Source: JBMOOG01 sp049324535
Lineage (GTDB): Bacteria; Pseudomonadota; Alphaproteobacteria; Rhodobacterales; Rhodobacteraceae
DNA: 33,573 nt
Assembly: GCA_049324535.1 (NCBI GenBank)
Contig: JBMOOG010000030.1
Coordinates: 1 to 33,573 of the forward strand
Reading direction: 5' to 3'
This document shows, piece by piece, positions 30,286 to 33,573 of this stretch (positions within the stretch are counted from its first letter, which is position 1; each line of letters starts with the position of its first letter). The position numbers were made by a program, and so were the translations under genes. A model generated the notes under the pieces. It was not told the origin of the DNA. It worked only from the letters and a program-made list of their open reading frames with translations, and did not search any database.

Positions 30286-32672
30286 GGCGGCTCATCGGGC
30301 TCGACCTCAACGGCCGGTACGACATGGCCGCGCGCGACTGGGCGGCGGACGGAGAGGACGAGACCGACCGAAGCCCGACCAATGTCCGTCTGATCCGGGG
30401 CGGCACTGCGGCCTCTGTGGTGACCACACTGGACGGGCGCCGCGTCGCCGGCCCGCAGGTCGAGATCGCACCGCACGGGCGTGGCGACGGCTGGGGCGCC
30501 CCTGTGGGCGAAGCCGGCCGCCGCCGCCCGCTGGCCGTCGCCGTCGATCGTCAAGGAATCGGCGCCCACGCTGCTTTTGACCTTCGGGCCGCCCGCGATG
30601 CTCTGACGCGAAGTGCAGAGGCGATCGTGGCTGCCGCCCCGGACCATTCTGCTTTCGGCGAATCCGCTCAGGCAGGACTGATTGCCGCGTTGTCTCTTGC
30701 CCGCAGCCCGGCGCGGTTGCTCTGGCGTCCGGTTGCGCTGTTCCTCGACCTGCTCGCGCAGGGCCTGATTGCTCCGACAGACCTCAATCGTCGGTTCCGG
30801 CTTCTCGTGCACGTCGGGGCCGGGATCGAGGATCAGACCCTCACCCTGCGCGCGGACCCCGACCACCCCGGGCATAGCGCCCCTCAGCGCGACGGGCCGG
30901 GACAGCTGCGCCCAGCGCTGGGTCTCGACGGGTTGTTCGACCTGGCGAATGGTCTGGTCCGTGCGGCCAATCCGCATCTGCCCTGGGCGCGCTGCGAGCC
31001 ATCGCGTCTGGGGCCGCGCCTCATCACGGGCGAGGTTGCGGATGACACAACCGAGGTTCTCCGCAATCGGAACGGGGGGTGGCTTCTGGCGAGGGCACCG
31101 GCGCTGTCCGCCGAAGCCCTGGGGCTGACCGCGGCGGTCCTGCCCGCTCCCGAAGCGCCGGTCGCAGCGACCTTCCTGTGCACGCCGTTGGCTCCCGATC
31201 TCGCAGGCAAACTGGCGGAGGCTCTCGCCCGATCACTCGGCCAGATCACTCCGGTTGGACCGGAGTGCGTGGCCCGTGGCTGCCTGCGCGCCGGTCGACT
31301 GATCGAACGTGGCCTGCCGCACTATTACGACCGGCTCGAGCCTGTCGCCATCGCGATCCTGCGCGGTCAAGAGCCCGTGTTCGCGCATCTGATCCCGCCG
31401 GATGCCGTGGTTCCGGCAAACCGCGAACATGTCTCGCCGGAACTGGGTGGCTTTGTCTGGGGGCGGGGCAAACAGGCAGCCGAATTCTATGTGCTCAAGG
31501 GCAGCAACGAGGTCCGTCATTGGCGGGCCGAAAAGGACACCGCTCCAGGACAGGACGTGCCCGTATCTCTGCGCATCCGCCAGACTCCCGGGCAGAGCTG
31601 GGCGCGCCTTGCCATTACGTCTCCCCAATGGGATCCGCTGATCCGCAGCCCCATCGCGCTCGACTGGGAAACACTTGCACCGCTGGACCTGTCCCCGGAG
31701 CAGGTGCTCGACAAGCTGCGCCGTCAGCCACCACCAGTGCCGAACATAATCGTTGAGGCAGCCCATATCGGCCTCTGGCTGGGCAGCTACTGGGCCGGCA
31801 ACGGCTTGGCCGCTGCGTTGGCGAGGAACGAGCTTTCTGGCTTGCCCGGCTCGGCAACCCGCTGGGCGGCCGAATTGCGCCGACCGCGCCGGCACCCCGA
31901 TCCGCCGCGCGAGAGGTTCTGGCTCGTGGGCACCGATGGCAGCCTGCCGGCGAGCCTGCCCGAAGACATCCGCAAGGGCTTCGCACAGGCGCTCGAACGG
32001 CTCGCGGCCGAGGCCACAGCGGCGACCCTGCGTCGTCCGCCTCGCGACAACGATCTGTTGGCCACCCTGACCTGGTGCTTCGCCCGATGCCCCGAAGCGG
32101 TGCAGGATCGAATCCTCGACGCCCTCGACGCGCACGCCAGCGGAAAACTGCACCCGCTGCTCGTGCCACCCCACGCCATCCGTGTGCTGCGACAGGGGGC
32201 GGGTCGGGCCGTCACTGGTGTTGAACGCCTGACCCGGCTCTTCGCCTGTCTCGACCGGACCGAACTCAACACCGACACGCTCAACGCACTCGCCATGGCG
32301 CTTTCCCGCCGCGAAGAGGCGCCCGGGGCTCTGACCCGCCCGCTGGTCGATCGTTTCCTCGATCGTCTGGGCACGGAACTCATCGATCGCGTCGCGGCAC
32401 GAGACTTCAAGATACGGTTCCGCAACACTCTTTCGGCCATTGCGGGCCTGTTCCGCTGGCGCCGTCGCGAACCCTTCGCGCTCCTTGCCGCGCAGGACCC
32501 TGTCGCTGCCCGGCTGCGGCAGGCTCTGATCCGCGCGCAGGGCTTGTTGGAAAACCGCGACGTTCCGCAACGAGAGCAGAAACTTCACCAGATCGCCGCA
32601 ATCATCGACTACCTGGATGGTCAGGGAGATCCGGACATCCTGCGGCTGCTGGAATCCGACGACGACGAGTAG
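30282..32672 (+). CDS. Divergent Hsp70-like protein of the defence operon
   Basis: Protein of 796 aa. The opening IGLDLNG (5-11) resembles the phosphate-1 loop of the actin/Hsp70 fold, followed by LVHVGAGIED, then CVARG (329-333), which resembles the VARGAA element of Hsp70. The part from about 348 (YYDRLEPVAIAI, LIPPDAVVPAN at 370-380, AEFYVLKGSNEV) resembles an Hsp70 substrate-binding beta domain. The remaining C-terminal 330 residues are helical and unrecognised. Hsp70-like partners, suggested to bind RNA, occur in CoCoNuT systems. Conserved catalytic residues of Hsp70 are not all visible, so ATPase activity is uncertain. Last gene of the operon. Confidence 0.72.
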   Translation: MRRLIGLDLNGRYDMAARDWAADGEDETDRSPTNVRLIRGGTAASVVTTLDGRRVAGPQVEIAPHGRGDGWGAPVGEAGRRRPLAVAVDRQGIGAHAAFDLRAARDALTRSAEAIVAAAPDHSAFGESAQAGLIAALSLARSPARLLWRPVALFLDLLAQGLIAPTDLNRRFRLLVHVGAGIEDQTLTLRADPDHPGHSAPQRDGPGQLRPALGLDGLFDLANGLVRAANPHLPWARCEPSRLGPRLITGEVADDTTEVLRNRNGGWLLARAPALSAEALGLTAAVLPAPEAPVAATFLCTPLAPDLAGKLAEALARSLGQITPVGPECVARGCLRAGRLIERGLPHYYDRLEPVAIAILRGQEPVFAHLIPPDAVVPANREHVSPELGGFVWGRGKQAAEFYVLKGSNEVRHWRAEKDTAPGQDVPVSLRIRQTPGQSWARLAITSPQWDPLIRSPIALDWETLAPLDLSPEQVLDKLRRQPPPVPNIIVEAAHIGLWLGSYWAGNGLAAALARNELSGLPGSATRWAAELRRPRRHPDPPRERFWLVGTDGSLPASLPEDIRKGFAQALERLAAEATAATLRRPPRDNDLLATLTWCFARCPEAVQDRILDALDAHASGKLHPLLVPPHAIRVLRQGAGRAVTGVERLTRLFACLDRTELNTDTLNALAMALSRREEAPGALTRPLVDRFLDRLGTELIDRVAARDFKIRFRNTLSAIAGLFRWRRREPFALLAAQDPVAARLRQALIRAQGLLENRDVPQREQKLHQIAAIIDYLDGQGDPDILRLLESDDDE

Positions 32673-32894
32673 GTGGCATCCGCGCCATGCACGTGCCCAG
32701 CGCGCGCGGCCTCAAGCCGGGCTGCCGCCTCTTGCGCGCGGGGACGGGCCGAGGACCTCTCGCTCGGTCTCAGGCTAAAGCTGGGAAATCCCCCTGCGGC
32801 GACAGGCGACCGTCTCGCGCAGGATCCCGGGGGCCAGAACCTCGACGGGTGCTGGCAGACGAATGCTCGGGTCCGGACGCCTTGACCTTCAAAG
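32673..32894. other. Intergenic stretch between the defence operon and the IS
   Basis: No gene or known signal recognised in 222 bp. Short open frames exist on both strands, but none has a good ribosome binding site or a familiar motif. It may be the disrupted end of an older gene cut by the IS at 32895, which is speculative. No clear terminator is visible after 32672. Confidence 0.4.
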
Positions 32895-32948
32895 GGCTCT
32901 GTTGCACAAATCGGGTGATGTGTGGACCTCCCCTTTCTCCGGACAGAC

Positions 32949-33573
32949 TTATCCCGCGACCTCTGTGACGGGCGTGCCGAGTGCGGTGAAGCCGTTCAGG
33001 ACCGCGACCCGGACCTGGAACTCTGCGGCCTGACGGTTGAAGTCCCTCGCGGTGAGGCGTTGGCCCAGGAGCTTGATGCAGTGCATCTTGGTCTCTGCAC
33101 GGCTTCGGCGGTGATACCCACTCCATCGTCGCCAGATGGTCCGTCCGAAGCGGCGTGATGCGCGGAGGGCTTCGTTTCGCGTGATCGCCCCGGCGGTGTC
33201 GGGCTTCCAGGGCTTGGCATTCTTGCGGGGCGGTATGATCGCGGCGGCCCCACGGGCCGCGATCGCGTCATGGCACTTGCGGGTGTCGAAGGCGCCATCG
33301 GCGGTGACGCTGCCGATCTGCTGTTCGGGCGGGATCTGGGCGAGGAGTTCGGGCAGCATCGGCGCATCGCCGACGTCGCTGAAGGTGACCTCGGCGGCCC
33401 GGATTTCCAGTCGTCGTCGGGGAAACGGTCCACTGGACCGTTTCCTGATCCTCCTCCGTCTCGTCGATCCCGATGTGGATCCTGCGCCAGACGCGCCGCT
33501 TCGTGCCACCATGCTTGCGGGCGTTCCACTCGCCTTCACCCTCGACCTTGAGGCCGGTGCTGTCGACCAGCAG
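32949..33573 (-). pseudogene. IS5-family DDE transposase, frame-disrupted and cut by window edge
   Basis: Reading from the right edge, the first part gives LLVDSTGLKVEGEGEWNA (first catalytic D) and then RRIHIGIDE in one frame. The later part resumes in another frame as LEIRAAEVTF, with TADGAFDTRK (second D) and RAETKMHCIK (E) to the stop at 32949. About 50 bases replace the roughly 7 expected between the two parts and include the palindrome at 33421-33445, so the gene is frameshifted. Normal homologues continue IDEETLEIRAAE across this point. Both remaining catalytic positions are present but cannot be joined in one protein. Confidence 0.85.
33421..33445. repeat. Perfect 25-bp palindrome inside the transposase gene
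   Basis: Arms GGAAACGGTCCA and TGGACCGTTTCC (12 bp, no mismatch) flank a single C. A TCGTCG word lies on both sides of the inserted stretch (33411-33416 and 33461-33466), compatible with a target duplication. The core GGTCCA-N-TGGACC is, from memory, a dispersed repeat common in Rhodobacterales genomes. It is not present elsewhere in this window as far as seen. Confidence 0.85.

Larger units (their letters stand above)
32895..33573 (-). mobile_element. IS5-family insertion sequence, 3' part (runs off the right edge)
   Basis: The left boundary is the terminal repeat GGCTCTGTTGCACAAAT at 32895-32911, of the IS903-like type within IS5. The transposase lies on the minus strand inside (32949-33573). 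The other end is outside the window. It is unrelated to the IS fragment at 1-126. Confidence 0.85.

Noticed and set aside
32673..32968. Short plus-strand frames after the defence operon as a sixth gene
   Set aside because: They lack a ribosome binding site and any recognisable motif, and the longer one runs into the IS terminal repeat.
1..33573. The two IS fragments at the ends as one composite transposon
   Set aside because: The left fragment (MSNLFWL-type transposase) and the right one (GGCTCTGTTGCACAAAT end) belong to different IS5 subgroups, so they cannot be paired ends of one element on present evidence.

Overview
The window looks like an accessory stretch of an alphaproteobacterial genome, most likely family Rhodobacteraceae/Paracoccaceae. 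The base composition is high-GC throughout, the gene set is typical of that group (ArsR-ArsC fusion, ArsJ with its GAPDH, SoxW-like thioredoxin, VIT protein), and each end carries an insertion-sequence fragment. A perfect palindrome near position 33430 resembles, from memory, a dispersed repeat of Rhodobacterales. The species cannot be named from the sequence alone.

Layout. 1-126: 5' end of an IS5-type element. 260-1915: ABC-F translation factor EttA. 1926-2912: an orphan DUF4238 gene of lower GC. 3057-5075: SoxW-like thioredoxin and a convergent MFS transporter. 5237-7902: decaying genes, namely a LysR regulator fused in frame to the C-terminal part of an HlyD-type protein, a divergent F420-reductase-like gene with a one-base frameshift, and an intact GFA-family gene. 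7973-11099: compact arsenic operon (operator, ArsR-ArsC fusion, ArsJ-type GAPDH, ArsJ). 11100-13693: a probable structured leader RNA, a SulP anion transporter and a tandem universal stress protein. 19935 down to 13760: a minus-strand run of ten genes (ArsR, ArsP-like permease, small thioredoxin, acetolactate-decarboxylase-like exported protein, DUF2798, rhodanese with a Cys-rich tail, SoxH-like metallohydrolase, OsmC, CDF exporter, and a VIT protein broken by an amber codon). It faces a TauE/SafE permease at 20258-21061 across an operator-rich intergenic region. 21062-22086 holds no intact gene, only hairpins and a tyrosine-integrase remnant.

The most interesting region is 22087-32672, a tightly coupled five-gene operon: (1) SF1 Upf1-like helicase with an N-terminal winged-helix-like segment and a C-terminal DUF559/Vsr-like nuclease; (2) a membrane-anchored long coiled-coil protein; (3) a membrane-anchored coiled coil fused to a McrB-type AAA+ domain; (4) a DUF2357/McrC-like protein whose nuclease motif looks degraded; (5) a divergent Hsp70-like protein. 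The combination fits an McrBC-derived type IV-like defence system of the CoCoNuT (coiled-coil nuclease tandem) kind, which are predicted to act against viral nucleic acids, possibly RNA. The integrase remnant upstream and the IS downstream fit a mobile defence island. Whether this exact architecture has been described cannot be settled here.

The window ends in an IS5-family transposase (32949-33573) that is itself interrupted by a segment carrying the 25-bp palindrome.
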